64,000 bases of DNA, from NCBI GenBank assembly GCA_023078555.1, contig CM041204.1, positions 4,370,430 to 4,434,429 of the forward strand, given 5' to 3'. This document shows positions 12,227 through 24,206 of the stretch, piece by piece (position 1 is the first letter of the stretch; every line of letters begins with the position of its first letter). The DNA is from Ulva prolifera (Eukaryota; Chlorophyta; Ulvophyceae; Ulvales; Ulvaceae). Below the pieces are notes generated by a model. That model worked only from the letters and a program-made list of their open reading frames with translations, was not told the DNA's origin and searched no databases. The translations under genes and the position numbers were made by a program.

Positions 12227-12271
12227 GTGCTTTCGCGGCGCTGCCTGCCTTGCCACCTTTGTCCTTGTAAC
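12227..12271 (+). mobile_element. LINE family A 3'-end scrap
   Basis: About 45 bp matching the terminal part of the family (ctttcgcggcgctgcc ... cctttgtccttgtaaca), nearly identical to the ends at 8480-8524 and 37185-37226. No clear target-site duplication was found. Confidence 0.65.
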
Positions 12272-12312
12272 ATGGAGGCGGGCCTACACCTCATACAAGT
12301 TACATATACCCG

Positions 12313-12358
12313 GCCATTGTATGGTAAAGCAAACATGTTTGCCTTGCCATACAATGGC
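12313..12358. repeat. Imperfect hairpin
   Basis: gccattgtatgg at 12313-12324 pairs perfectly with ccatacaatggc at 12347-12358. The intervening sequence contains a second palindrome, gcaaacatgtttgc. The outer motif ccatacaatgg recurs near 12804. It may be a remnant of a short inverted-repeat element. Confidence 0.5.
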
Positions 12359-13666
12359 TGCATTGCTTTGCCATGTGTTTGCAAACACATTAAACCAAAC
12401 CCGCGACCGGCTGCCACACAAGCAACCACCAAAGCTCACCCCAGCAAACAACCCGGACAACAACCAAGCACAACTACATCAAATGCTCCATGAACAGAGC
12501 TCTCAACACCACCTCCACATCCCGCAAGAACTGCTATCTTGGAGCTGCTGGCTGGCCAGCGCACCGCAGCCGCTGTGTGTATCAGTGTTAGGTCATCGGC
12601 CCCGATCACATGTCAATGCATAGCAGGATTCCGAAGTGTCAGGACTTCCTTTTGGATGGCAGCCGTAGCCATACTGAAAGGCGACCCAACTCTGCCGTTT
12701 AGCCTCTACTCACGCGTTCTGCTGGAGAGCATTCACATCCAGGGTGCCTTGTGCGGACTGGGATGCTGCTGCTGTGTGTTGGCTGGCTGGAGATGGTGCT
12801 CTGCCATACAATGGCCCGTGATCATGTTACTAGTTTGGCTATAGCATAGATTGTATTGATCCTAGTACACGGGATTCGTGCCTGGATAGCGGCTGCTTGT
12901 ACACCGCTGTGCGGATGACAGACTTACAGTCATTGTCCCTAACATTTATGGGTCAACATGTTCAATTCAACTACTATGTGCCACATGCTGTAAGCAGCAT
13001 TGCCATGATCTAGACGTTTGGGCACAGCTTGGGCCATGCGTGCTCAACAACAGAAGCATGGCCAACAATCAAAGCAGGCCCTACAGCGGAAGGGTGCTAT
13101 GCGCAGCAGTCTGCTGCTGAGCAGCCAAGCAACCGCAGTGCATCGCAATAACCGAAGCTTATTCAGCCTGGGCCACGACATCGCCGCATGCCTTCCCCGA
13201 CACCTCTCACCTTTAGCCTGCGAGAGGCTTCAAATTGATTGAACACACTCCTGAGCTGCACATGTACCTGGGTGGAGACGATCACATCAAAGAGCACCGA
13301 TTAGTACAGCCGCATGCTGCACCCATGCCACAAAAAGGCTGGCTGTGCTACACCAGCACAGCAGCACGGCCACCAGCCCAGGCTGTGTGCGCATTCATCT
13401 TGGCGCAGCACAACCTGACATGGACTGCACAGCCTCCAACTGCCAGCGTCAGGCCATCTGAACACTGAGCAACCGTGTTCTTTGACACATCGCAGTCCCT
13501 GGCCACCCCTGTAAAGACCGTCTTCTTGAACACCCACGCGTCCCCAAGCTGCACCTCTCTCGCCCAAACATCCAGGTGTTCAGCACTGCACCGGTGCATG
13601 ATTCCCTGCCCACAGAAATACACGGGCTCAGCACCGAGCACGCCACAGAATGCAATCATGGGATAC

Positions 13667-16600
13667 TCAACAGTTCCCACAGGAGACCGCCCGGTTCTCC
13701 TCCTCATCTTCGGAGTCAGGCACCGTGTCAGACACCTGCGCCCCCCCTGCCCCAGCAACGTCCCCCGCCAGAGTGTCCTCCACTATCGCCTTCAGCCGCT
13801 GCTCCCCCCCCTTGCCGTACCCCCCGGCCGCCTCGACCATGACCACCGCATCGCGCGGCCGCTTGAGGCCCCCGCCCGGGCTGCTGCAGGGCTGGCCATC
13901 CGCGACGCGGCCGCGCCACTCGCGCCACTTCCGGTCAAAGACGCTCCAGATGTGCGCGGCCTGCGCCTCGTCGACGGGGCCATCCCACCAGCACTGCACG
14001 TGGCAGTAGCACAGCCGCACGCTGCGGTGCTGCGCGAGGCGCATGCCGTACACGTTCCGCAGCCGCTCCTCGTCAAACCTGCAGCGCACGCCCGACATCA
14101 GCATACTGCCTCGCAGGGGGGGGGGAGGGGGGTGGCACTGCCCAAGCCACCAGCACAAGACAAGGTTCAAGCGGCCCTCACAGCACCTGCGCCCACAGAG
14201 GCGGCTCGGGATCGCCCATCGCTGCAAACATGCGGTGCTAGGCCCTGGAATGCCCCACAGCACGGGTGTGCACCGGCCGCACAGCACACAGCGCGGCCGG
14301 TGCACGCATGCATGCGTTCGCACCGAGCACGTATTTTACACCGTAAGTGTGCGAGCTCAGCTACGGTGACAGCAGCAGTTGGCACAGGAGCTACACTGCA
14401 TTAGCCATGGCCTGATTGCACATATACTGCAGCGCAGCACCCAGCACGCAGGGTTTTGGAGGAGCGGGGACCGCACTGGAGCATGCGCCACTGCGGCGCG
14501 GCGGACAGCTGAGTGCCCGTCGCGGAGGGCGCGGCCGAGGCGGCGCCGGTAAAGAAGGTGACGGCGCCGATCGCGCGCTCGCCGCCACGGCCCTCGCTGA
14601 TGTCTGACACCTTGGCCCACAGCTGCTGCGGCTCGAGGCCAAGCTCGGCACGCACAGCGTCCATCACCTCCTCCTCCACCTGTAGCCACCCGCCCCATGC
14701 ATGAACGAAAGGCGGGAAGACGAGAGGGCTATTCCTGGGATGCACGTGCGTGCATGTGGCGGATGCATGCAGATGGCGTTCCTCGGCGCCGCGAGCCTGC
14801 GCACATAGTGACGGACCTTCACCAGTCAGCTCAGACGTGTACGGAGACGCACTGCCTGCAACTGTGGGGAGCTATCTACCCGGGGAAAAAAGCAGCCCGG
14901 CCGCAGCGGCACACTCACGCAGACGACACAGCTGAACGGCCACACCGCAGGAGCACCTGCACACGGGCGCGGCCTGCGGATCCCTCTGGGAGAGGGGCGC
15001 GCACGAGCTGCTTGAGGGCGGGGGTGCGGCGGCCCCCGACCGCCTCGGCGGGCAGGCACCGCGCCTCCGGGATGAAGCGCGCGCCGCGGCCGGTGTCCAT
15101 GAGGTGCAGCACGCGGCGGCCCTCGGCGGCGCGCGGCCGCAGCGCCGCCGGCAGCTCCGCGGGGTCCTTTGAGCGCAGCTGGTGGAGGATGCTGTCGTCG
15201 AGGTGGAGGAAGCGTGCGGGGTCGAGGGCGGCGCGTGACCACTCGAAGACCGGGTCGACCTCGCGCAGCATGCGCAGGAACGTCTCCTCGAGTGCCATCA
15301 CGTCCCTGCGCCGGCCGTGGGCATTGCACATTGCACGCCGTACAATGCATTTGAGAATCAGTTGTACGATGCACATGAATGTACGTGATGTCATGTGTTG
15401 AGCGCTGACCGCTGCATGCCCCATTGTGACCGTAGTCAACAGGTAGTTGAGTGACGCGCAAACGGGCAGGTGCACAGCATGCGGAGCGGCGGCATGGACA
15501 GCATGGTGGTGCTGCGATCAATATAGGTGTGTCTCAACGTGTTACTCCTGCATGCACAAGTCACAGCAGTGTGGCCGCATGTGTGACCTCAACCGGGGCA
15601 AGCCGACGGTGTACCGCCGAGCTTCTCTCCCAGAACTATACGAGCATAGAGCCGCAGCGGCTGGTGAAGTATCGGCCACAAGGAGCAGGGACCACATGCT
15701 CCAACCCCTGCGATAGCAAGGGGTCGCAGTGGGCAGAACCCTGTGGCCGGGAGGAGCGGGGCCGCACCCGCACTGGTAGACCTTCTCATGCATGAGCGAC
15801 CTCGTGTCGAAGAGGTCGTTCACGCGCTCGATGATCGTGCCGTCGATCGTGCGCTCGAACGCGACCTCGGTGCGGAGACAGGGTTCGGCGGCGCGGCCCT
15901 TGGGCGTGAAGACGGGGCCGTCCGCGACGACGACGCGCGCGTGGTCCAGCAGCTCCTGGATGTGCGCCTTGCTGTGGAAGCGGCCGGGGCTGACGGCGAA
16001 CGTGAAGAGCTGGTCGCGGCAGAGGTAGTCCATCTTGTCTACGTCCAGGCCTGCGCATGCATGTGTGCTTCTGTGTGTTGGCTTGGCAGGCAGCGGGGGT
16101 TTGACGGCAGGGGGGTGGGGCTGCTGGTGTATTTACACGCAGCAGATGCGATTGCCCTCGGGACACAGATGCCTGCGGCGTGCGGCACGGCGGGGCGCGG
16201 TCGGGCGATGAAGCAGCATTGTCGATGTGCGTATGCATGTACAGCTACACCTGATTGACCCATTTGCCCCACATGTGGCCTCACTCATGACCAGTCGAAA
16301 GCTGATCGTGCAAACGGAACAATTCCTGCACCCTGGATATCCGGTCCTCCCGCGAAAACTGCCCCAACGTGTGTGTAAGGGGTGGTAATTTCGAAAAGAA
16401 GATGGCACTGCATACATCGGCCAGGGTGCTGTGACAGAACTGGACATCGCGGGATCCACCACACAGACAGTGAGGACAGAGGCAGCACACCGCTCTGTCG
16501 ATTGTTGACAATCGTATACAGCCATGTCTTCTCAATGTCTATGCCTTCGGTGACGCCCATAATCATGTTCTTTGCAGCGTCGATGTTCTCTTGCTGGCGA

Positions 16601-17629
16601 AGGAAGTGATCCTCTGGTAAACCCTCGCTGGCCTCTTCAACAGCCAGGTCCAGGAGCTTCAAGCTCATATCCTCATGGCACCTACAGCAGGATCGCCTTG
16701 AGTGAACGTGAGGCGGTATCATCAGAGCAGCCTGAGGCTGTGATGCTAGGTGCTGTGTCCATCGGTGCCCACAGACAGAGCAGGCTGCAACGAGGAAGTG
16801 TGTAGCATGTCAACACCGAGTCTAAAGCAGCCCCAGCCGACTGCAGGCAGCCAGGCATCTAGAGAAACTCGCACAGCAACGAATCCTAAAGGCGCGTGCG
16901 GAAGTGATCTTACCAGCTCGCCAGCGCGGGATCGCTGTGTGAGCGCAGAAAGCGTTCCCACAGATGGGAGAACGGCCCATGACCCAGGTCGTGGGCGTAT
17001 CCAGCGAGTTCTAGCTGCAGGAGCTCCTCAGGCGAGGCCATGCAGTCCTCGACGGTTAGGCCCTCAAGAGGAGCGGGATCCATGTTCTTCGACAGCAGCT
17101 CTCCGAACTTCCGCGCCCACTGCCCCACTGCTAGACTGTGCTGAAGTCTGCTGTGCTCTGCTCCTGGAAATATCTGCAATGTGGCATTGACTGAACGAAT
17201 TGCGACAACGAGTCGCCCGACAACGCCGGTTTGAATTCATGCTTCCATGTTGTTTGCTCAGCAAATTCAAACATCGCTGAGCTCAAGAGCGCAGATCAGC
17301 AACAGTAGCGCAGACACAATTTGTATGATGCGAGTAGCTGTTCGAGCAGCGATGCTCAAAGCGTCGCGGCTGTATGCAGGAGCCGGAGGAAGCCATACGT
17401 TCTTGCTCAGTCCCAGCTGATGGCAGCGGCCCAAGCGCAGGAATGGCTTAGAGTTTCTGAACGGCAGCAAGGCACTTGAAAGGTGCATGATCCCAACAAC
17501 CGGATCGTGGCGTCCCTGGCGCATGCACGGCACCTCGGAACCAGCCCCGGAACCCACGGCGTGGCCGTAGCTTGGGACTTGAGAAAACGGGATCGACTCC
17601 ATAACGCAACAGGCTGGTTTGTGTGTCAA
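13667..17629 (-). CDS. SAMHD1-like HD-domain dNTP triphosphohydrolase, copy A
   Basis: Exons (minus): 17629-17399, 17179-16914, 16681-16491, 16050-15768, 15305-15005, 14679-14477, 14078-13667; every junction keeps phase and gives about 628 residues, the usual SAMHD1 length. In order: HDPVVGIMHLSSALLPF and FLRLGRCHQLGLSKN (entry motif; family DPVHG is DPVVG here), IFPGAEHSRLQHSLAVG and GYAHDLGHGPFSHLWERF (HD metal site), CHEDMSLKLLDL, a LYTIVNN block, then LDVDKMDYLCRDQ with the catalytic Asp, and DLFDTRSLMHEKVYQ. A divergent C-terminal lobe ends in an acidic tail (VSDTVPDSEDEEEN). Such enzymes hydrolyse dNTPs to nucleosides and triphosphate and control dNTP pools. The His, HD and Asp ligands are present, so catalysis is plausible. 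The first exon's 5' limit is uncertain. It is a paralogue of the gene at 19431-23637. Confidence 0.88.
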
Positions 17630-19430
17630 CCTGTTTCGTTGCGGACTTATTCAAATACTTGGCCGTAGCGCTTCACATTAGCGACATTATATCGTGGGAA
17701 CGAAGAGCTCAGCAGACAAGGTGACGCTTCACATAAACTCCAAAATTCATTTCAGGAAGCCACGATCGGCTCGTGACAGAGAGCGCTCATAACACCGCCA
17801 GCAACAAGCGATCAGCAGTCGACCCGGGGCTGCTGGAGGTGCCTCTGCAGCATGCATGGCGATCCGCCCCGAAGGCTTACCCAGCATCGACTCCGAGGCA
17901 CCGGTCTGTGAACCCCAATTAGCCAGATGCTTTGGCCACAAGAGCCTGAGCAGCTGTACAGGGATGGTGAAGACAGCACTTGTCTCAGCTGAGCTTGTCC
18001 GTTATGTGACACCGTACGTAAACTCATGCCAGTTTGAAACACAGTAGGCAACACACAAACTGGCGAAATCATCGCACCAAGCTCTGTTCAGAGACGTCCA
18101 CAGGGTTGCCACTACTTGACTTACGCCTGGGCTATCTGTGACCTGCGCATGCGATGCCACCCCTGATTGGCGCCTGGGCAATTAATGTATCAATGCCCCC
18201 CTGCCAGGGCGGCCCACAAAGGGAATGCTCGGGTTGGGGATCCTTGTCAACGATGCCATCTCGTCAGGCTGGAGCACAAGCAGATGGGCATGGGGTTTCC
18301 ACAGGAATGATGCAGAACAGGCGGTCCATGGTGCTGCCCCCGCCTGCTTGCGAAGTCTGTGAAGCCCTTGCACATTTTCACACCATCTTAACCTGCTCGC
18401 TCCCTGGTGCATGGCTAGGCAGATGGGTGGAAGCAGCACATGTAGAAGAGGACATATCTATGCCAGATGCATGCAGCTCCGCGATACCATCTTTTGGCGT
18501 AAGGTATCCATTTCGAAGCATGTCCCTGCTGATCTTGCCTATGCTGCTACGAAGAGTTGTGCACCACGTCCAGGTCCTCCAAGGAACACGCACATGCGAA
18601 ACACACACCACAAAGTGTTCGGACATTTGTCCGAATTTAAAGTGATTTGTGACACAGCGTCCCCTTTGTGATGAGCATGGGCATTGGTTCTTAGATGCCA
18701 AGCACAGCAAGTTAGCTTAAGGGTCATGCTCGGTCAGCCATTTATGCCCCTCCACATCACCGAATCTATGCATGTCTCCATGCAAGCACAGATTCGTGAA
18801 CGCCCAGCATACAGTTTTTATCACGGCCTCGAATATGGCGTGCACTAGACTTTACGTGACCTGGACCATCCAGCGCTGTGTCACCACACTGCCTCGCTCA
18901 TAGACTCTCGCTTCATCGACTCCTCACTCATAGACTCTCTCCTCATCGACACAGCTGCCGTCATCACATACGCAGCCTCCTCACACAGTTGCCACATGCG
19001 AGCACAGCGCAACATGACAGACCAGCAGGAGGAGTTTGCCCTTGCAGAAGGCACACGTAAGCTAGGGCACGGACGCACAGCTTGGCATAACATACCACAT
19101 TGCCTGGCTGCTGCATGGCAGACGACCACCTGCAGCCTAAACATGCTTCGACCCAATTATCGCCATTGCCCGCGGACATTGCCATGGCATAAATGCAGCC
19201 CATGCACTCGATATGCATGCTGCGATCATGGCTCAGCTCGCCTGTCACGCCACAGCGCCTCCCCACAGCCCCCCTCGCAGGGCCCACGAACAAACCCCAT
19301 CCGCACATCGCTGACACAAGGACTCACAGAGCAGGCTGCAAGAACCCACGAACCTGAGCTTCTTACTCTGCAGCCAGTGTGGCATGCCCCGCGCGACGAT
19401 GTCTTGCCCCATCAAGCCCTGCACGCACGG
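17630..19430. other. Between the two SAMHD1-like genes; no firm gene
   Basis: Minus-strand frames at about 18378-18590 (GKISRDMLRNGYLTPKDGI) and 18200-18330 (MDRLFCIIPVETPCP) look mildly coding and may belong to a small gene, but I recognise no domain and cannot join them. A short CTCATAGACTCTC repeat occurs at 18897-18945. Confidence 0.35.
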
Positions 19431-22400
19431 TCACGACGCCATCCCCCGGCATGGCTGCTCCTCATGCGCACGCAGCCTCCCCAACAAGCCCTGCCGGCGC
19501 TTGCGCGGCTGCTTCCCCGCCGATGCTTCCTCAGCTCCGGCGACGCCACCACCCCCGTGCTTCCCAGAGTTCTCAGGGCTGAGCTCCAGCTGCGTGTTGA
19601 GCATTGCAGCCGCCCCGACCGCAGCGGCTGGCGCGCCCGCACCATACCACGCCACCGCGCCCCAAGTACGCCCGCCAGAGCCTCCAAGGCCAGCAGCTTG
19701 CGATGCCTCCCGCATGCAGCATCTCACTTCGGATCCAGCGGCAGCATCAGGTGGCGCTTCGCCAGTGGACGCCTGCGATGCGAGCTGAGAGCTGCATCCA
19801 AACAGTGCATCCCTCACGCTCGCTTGTGTTGAGACCTGAGAGGATAGCGCCTGGGACATATTCTCGAATGCCGGTGCATCGCTGCACAGGTGCTTCGCAC
19901 CAAGAGCTCCCTGGCGTTTCCCCTCCTGCCCTGTGCTTGCCGAGGCGTGGTCAAACACAGACGCGGTTTGGCTTATTGATACGTCTCCAGCCCCGTCAAA
20001 TGGGGCTGCGGTCGCAGCAACACCTTCTTCGGTGTTGGCAGCATGGGCAACAGCAACGCGGTGAGACTGTATGGATGCCCCATTGCACAAGAAGGCCTGC
20101 GGGCTACGTAGAGCACCGGGCTTCGGCTTGCTGGGCTCTAATGACGGAGCCCATGCATCCCAGAGGCCCTGAAAAGTGCGCCGAAGGTCCCGCGTTGCAA
20201 CGGAATCGGCTGCTGGGGCAGGTGGACGCTGCCAGACGTGTACGCTACACAGGCACCGCCGGGGTGGCTGGCTGAGCTTCGCCATAAGCGTGTCTGGCAA
20301 TGGCTGCAACATCCTGCACAAATCATAAACTGTATGCTGCAGCACGTATCATAAATCCAGTATCCCCGACAGTGGAATGTAGTGGAGAAACGCAACAACT
20401 TTATGCACAACCGTCCAGCCAACCCTGGCCTCCCAAAAAGTGGCTTGACGTGCACTTCCTAGCGACGAACGATTCACTGGATCTAGACCGCAGGACCCAC
20501 GGCATCGTGGTGCACGTTGAGCAACACAAGCACACAGCCATAGATCTGCAGGCGGCATACCCGACATCTGCAGCACAGAACTTTATTCGTGAGATAGCCT
20601 TGACGTCCTTTGCGCCCTCATGGCAGTCTGCAATCTTCACCCAAACCTTCGGTGCTTTGCCAGGTGCAACTGCTGCAGCTGCCTCTTTCTGAGCCTCAGC
20701 GGCCCCACCTTTGGAAGTAGACGGCAGCCGCTGCAATACATGCTGCTCAACCTGCAAGACATGCCACAGCGTGAGCTTCCATACCGACAGCAGCCGGCTG
20801 CGTGGTCAGTGTTTCCCGTTGTGCAACAGACGTTCCCACTCGGCCGCGGCATCTAGACATAAAGTATACATGCACCTTGGCACTGTTTTGAGCAAAATGA
20901 CTCCATGGTGCGCAACTGAGACAGTAGCAGGCAGTCACAAGCTGAGCGGCATACGAAGCAGAGGAACCCCATGATGCCAGGCGGTGCAGCGCACCAGCTT
21001 CTGCAGTGCCAGTGCGCTATGGCCGTTTGTGATCGCTGCCGGTATCTCCTGTGCCGAAATAGCACAGTGGGCCCGCTCCACGAGTGCACACAGCCGTGCA
21101 TGCTGCTCGCCTTCGCCAGGTCCACTGGCTGCATCTGGTGCTGCTGGAGGAGCCAGCAGGCCGTCGACGATCGAGTCGTCTGCGCGCAGCAGCAGGCCGC
21201 ACTCTGTGCCGCTGCGAGGCTGCGCACATGCCTGCAGCAGCTCTGCCGCCTGGCCGTCAGGCCGCTTCATGAACCGGATGACCGTCTCCTCGATCGCGAG
21301 CACCTCTCTGCACACAGTGAGCGTGATCAATTGAGACATGCCACATGGTTCTGTCACTTGACAAGCTTCGAAATCAGTGGAAAATTCTCCCTAAGTCGCT
21401 GATGTTCCTGGCACACCAAGACCATGCGGGATATGCTGACAGGCAAATGGCACAACACGCAGAGTGAGAGACGCACTCGCACTGGTAGCACAGCTCATGC
21501 ATCGTCGCCCGGGCACGGAACAGTCCTTCCAGCAGGTGCACAGCTGATCCTGTGGGCACATGTGCGGCGCCGGCATGTTGCCCTTCAAGTGGACCATCTG
21601 ACGGCGTCAGGCCTTCAGGTAGGAGGTAAGCAATTTCCGTTCGGCTGCGGGATACAGCAACGCGCGCATGTTGCAACAGACAGTCGACATCAGCCGATGT
21701 GCAGAATGCTCCTCCGGGCGGCTTGATCTTTGTATAGAGCTGATCCCGGCACAAATAGTCCATCTTGTCTACATCTAGTCCTGCATAAGAGGAACTCGGT
21801 GACGACGGTGAAGCGCCATTCATTGCATCCACGGGATGGATTGTGCCCCCACCAAATTCTGGCGAAACACGACGTTTAGCTGCAGAAGCCGTTTCTCATG
21901 TCAAGGAGGCAGGCGTGCATGCCGGGTGACGTTGATCCAATTGGCTGCCCAAAATTCAGTATGTACGCAACACGAACGGTGCTGTTGAAACGTGGCTGCT
22001 TTGCATTACACACAGAAAGGCGCACCACTGTGGCTGTTATTAACAATGGTAAAGAGCCAAGCCTTTCCATTTGGGATGTTTGCCCCTTTGTCCGAGCCTT
22101 TGATCATTGCCTTGATGGATTCTATGTTGACGTTATTGCACAGGAAGTGGCAAGGAGGGAGCGATTCCCGTTCTTTGACCTCTGCAACTGCCATGTCTAG
22201 CAGCTCGAGGCTCATCTGCTCATGTTCCCTGCAACATCGCAGCATGCCGGTGAAACAGGCAAAGTGAGATTCAGTCACCCACCCTCGGGATGCGAGTCAG
22301 TCACATGTTCATCTAACTGAAAGAAGTCTGGGATCCCGGCAATCGGGTGCACAAAAGGCATCATCATTGAGGTCACACTGTGGATGCGGCGCCCGTGAAA

Positions 22401-23637
22401 GCAAGCAAACAGCAGAACACCTCTTGCAGGACTGCATGGGATTATGACAGACAGACCAGCCAGTGTTCTTGCAAAATGCTGGCTGAAGCGGCAGGTGACC
22501 AGCACATGCATTTAACATGCGTTCACATACGAATTTTAAGTGATTGATGCCAATTGTCTTGAAATGCTGTGCTGGGTGAAAGATGTTTTGTCTCGCATCT
22601 TCTCTGTTGCATGTACCCCAGTGGGATACACCTGCAGCATGCTGCAGCAGCACAACAGAGGCTCACCAGGTTCTGAGACGCTTTGCTTCAATGCGCTTGA
22701 CACTTGCAGTTTGTGGCTGGCTGCTTGACATCGCTTCAGCCTCTGCCTCTAATTCGCAGGCTCGAGTCATCAGCAGGCGCTCGAACAGGTGTGACAGGGG
22801 CCCTGCATGTCTGGCGGGAGGTAGGCATATACAGGAGGGATGACAAGAGGTGAACGCAAGCGAAAACATTCATACCGAAGTGGCCGTCAGTCCACTGCAA
22901 TGCATCAGGCATGACCATTTCAAAACCAACAAAAGCTTCAACAACAATGATGGAGACAACAGCACACCATGTCCAAGGTCATGAGCGTATCCAGCGAGTT
23001 CAAGGCACAGCAAATCTTCATCTGATGCCATGCATTCCTGGGCAGTCAAGCTACCCAGGTGAGCTTGCCGCAGGCGTGAGGACAGCTGCTCTCCCCACCG
23101 CCTGGCGAGGTGTCCGACGCCCAGGCTGTGCTCAAAGCGCGTGTGCGTAGCCTCTGGGAACACCTACACGAGAGAGAGGCAGCTGAACTAAAGGCTGGCG
23201 TAAGAGTAGATCACTTGCGCGTATGTCGTCGATGCGACACAGGGACGGCCGGAAACGGGGTATCTTGGGGACGAGCATTGAGAAAAACATGAACGCAGAC
23301 CCAGATATATGCAACATCCAGCGATTTCAACAATTCATACTAAATCTTACTGCCTTTCAGATCAGCTAAGAGCTGTTGTCGTAGAATGCCGACACGTTTG
23401 GGCATTCGGTGGGCGCGACGAGCAGGCGGTCATGGCGCATACCAGGTTACATATCCCAAGCTGCTTGAGCCGACGAAGCCGCTTGAAGGGCTCAGTTGAT
23501 AAAATCGGCGCAATGTCTGCAGATACATGAATCTTGCTGTGCACGGGGTCTGGAATGCTTAGGGCTGGTCCAACGATGCTATGTTTCCGCTTACTGCCAA
23601 CAACATCGTGTCCCCAGGAAGCCTGAGTCTGATGCAT
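19431..23637 (-). CDS. SAMHD1-like HD-domain dNTP triphosphohydrolase, copy B
   Basis: Exons (minus): 23637-23443, 23163-22968, 22802-22667, 22228-22026, 21780-21477, 21307-20995, 20751-20516, 20313-19431, all in phase, about 821 residues. Motifs: KRKHSIVGPALSIPDPVHSK, FKRLRRLKQLGICNL, VFPEATHTRFEHSLGVG, GYAHDLGHG, PLSHLFERLL, EHEQMSLELLDMAV, a LFTIVNN block, LDVDKMDYLCRDQL and LFRARATMHELCYQC. The DPVH entry motif and the His, HD and Asp metal ligands are all present. Compared with copy A it has one extra intron splitting the HD motif after GHG, a longer insertion after the RDQ motif, and a 200-residue Ser/Ala-rich C-terminal tail with no domain. Other junctions match copy A in position and phase, so the two arose by gene duplication. 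Predicted role: dNTP hydrolysis; the tail may be regulatory. The B7 donor (GTGCAC) is the least certain junction. Confidence 0.88.
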
Positions 23638-24206
23638 TCCGGTCGTCAGATTAATTGCCGGACGGCGACGGAGTCGCAGAGCAGAATTCGTGCAAATCCA
23701 CGCATGAGACATATGCCGCACGGCAGGCTCAGACAGGAATCAGTGCGACCACCACACCACGCCATACCAACAAAGAATGTTATATTTTTGCAGGTGAAGA
23801 CCCATGCGTGGCGACGTACAGCCTCAACTCCTTCACGCTGCTCGATGCAGAAGGTTGGGGCCCATGCATTGCATTTTTACATGATGAGTCACGCCGATCC
23901 GGCTAGATGCGCCAGGCATGGAGCATACATGGGTGCCGAAATCCACAAAGCTACAGAGCCATGCGAGGCCTTCGAACGTCTGGGCCATTTTACATGCAGT
24001 CTCATCGACTTCATTCGACTTGCTAGTATCGTATACACAGGTCGTTGGCAAGGTATAACGACATGCAGGCTTTTTGCCATTATAGCCAGTAGAGCCACCT
24101 GTGGAGGATTAACACATGATGAAAATTTGCAGTGGCTGACGATGGCTTCGCGATAGGTTTACGCGCGTCTTGCGTGCTGTTGACTTGACTTGCCAGGCAA
24201 ACGGAC
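23638..24206. promoter_or_regulatory. Divergent intergenic region, likely shared promoter
   Basis: About 570 bp separates the start of SAMHD1-like copy B (minus) from the start of the EML gene (plus), so both promoters must lie here. I see no TATA box or other named element. Confidence 0.45.

Larger units (their letters stand above)
10899..13666. other. Intergenic; short LINE scrap and a hairpin, no firm gene
   Basis: A 213-codon minus-strand frame at 11094-11735 is Arg/Ala-rich and looks like chance. A frame at 13348-13758 (minus) contains VEYPMIAFCGVLGAEPVYFC and could be an extra 3' exon of the neighbouring SAMHD1-like gene, but no junction supports it. Repetitive items are listed separately. 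Confidence 0.45.

Noticed and set aside
13475-14404. Plus-strand 309-codon ORF
   Set aside because: It is antisense to the last exon of SAMHD1-like copy A; the composition is Pro/Ala/His-rich and the minus strand carries the family motifs.
19604-20275. Plus-strand 223-codon ORF
   Set aside because: Antisense to the final exon of SAMHD1-like copy B in a GC-rich low-complexity tail.
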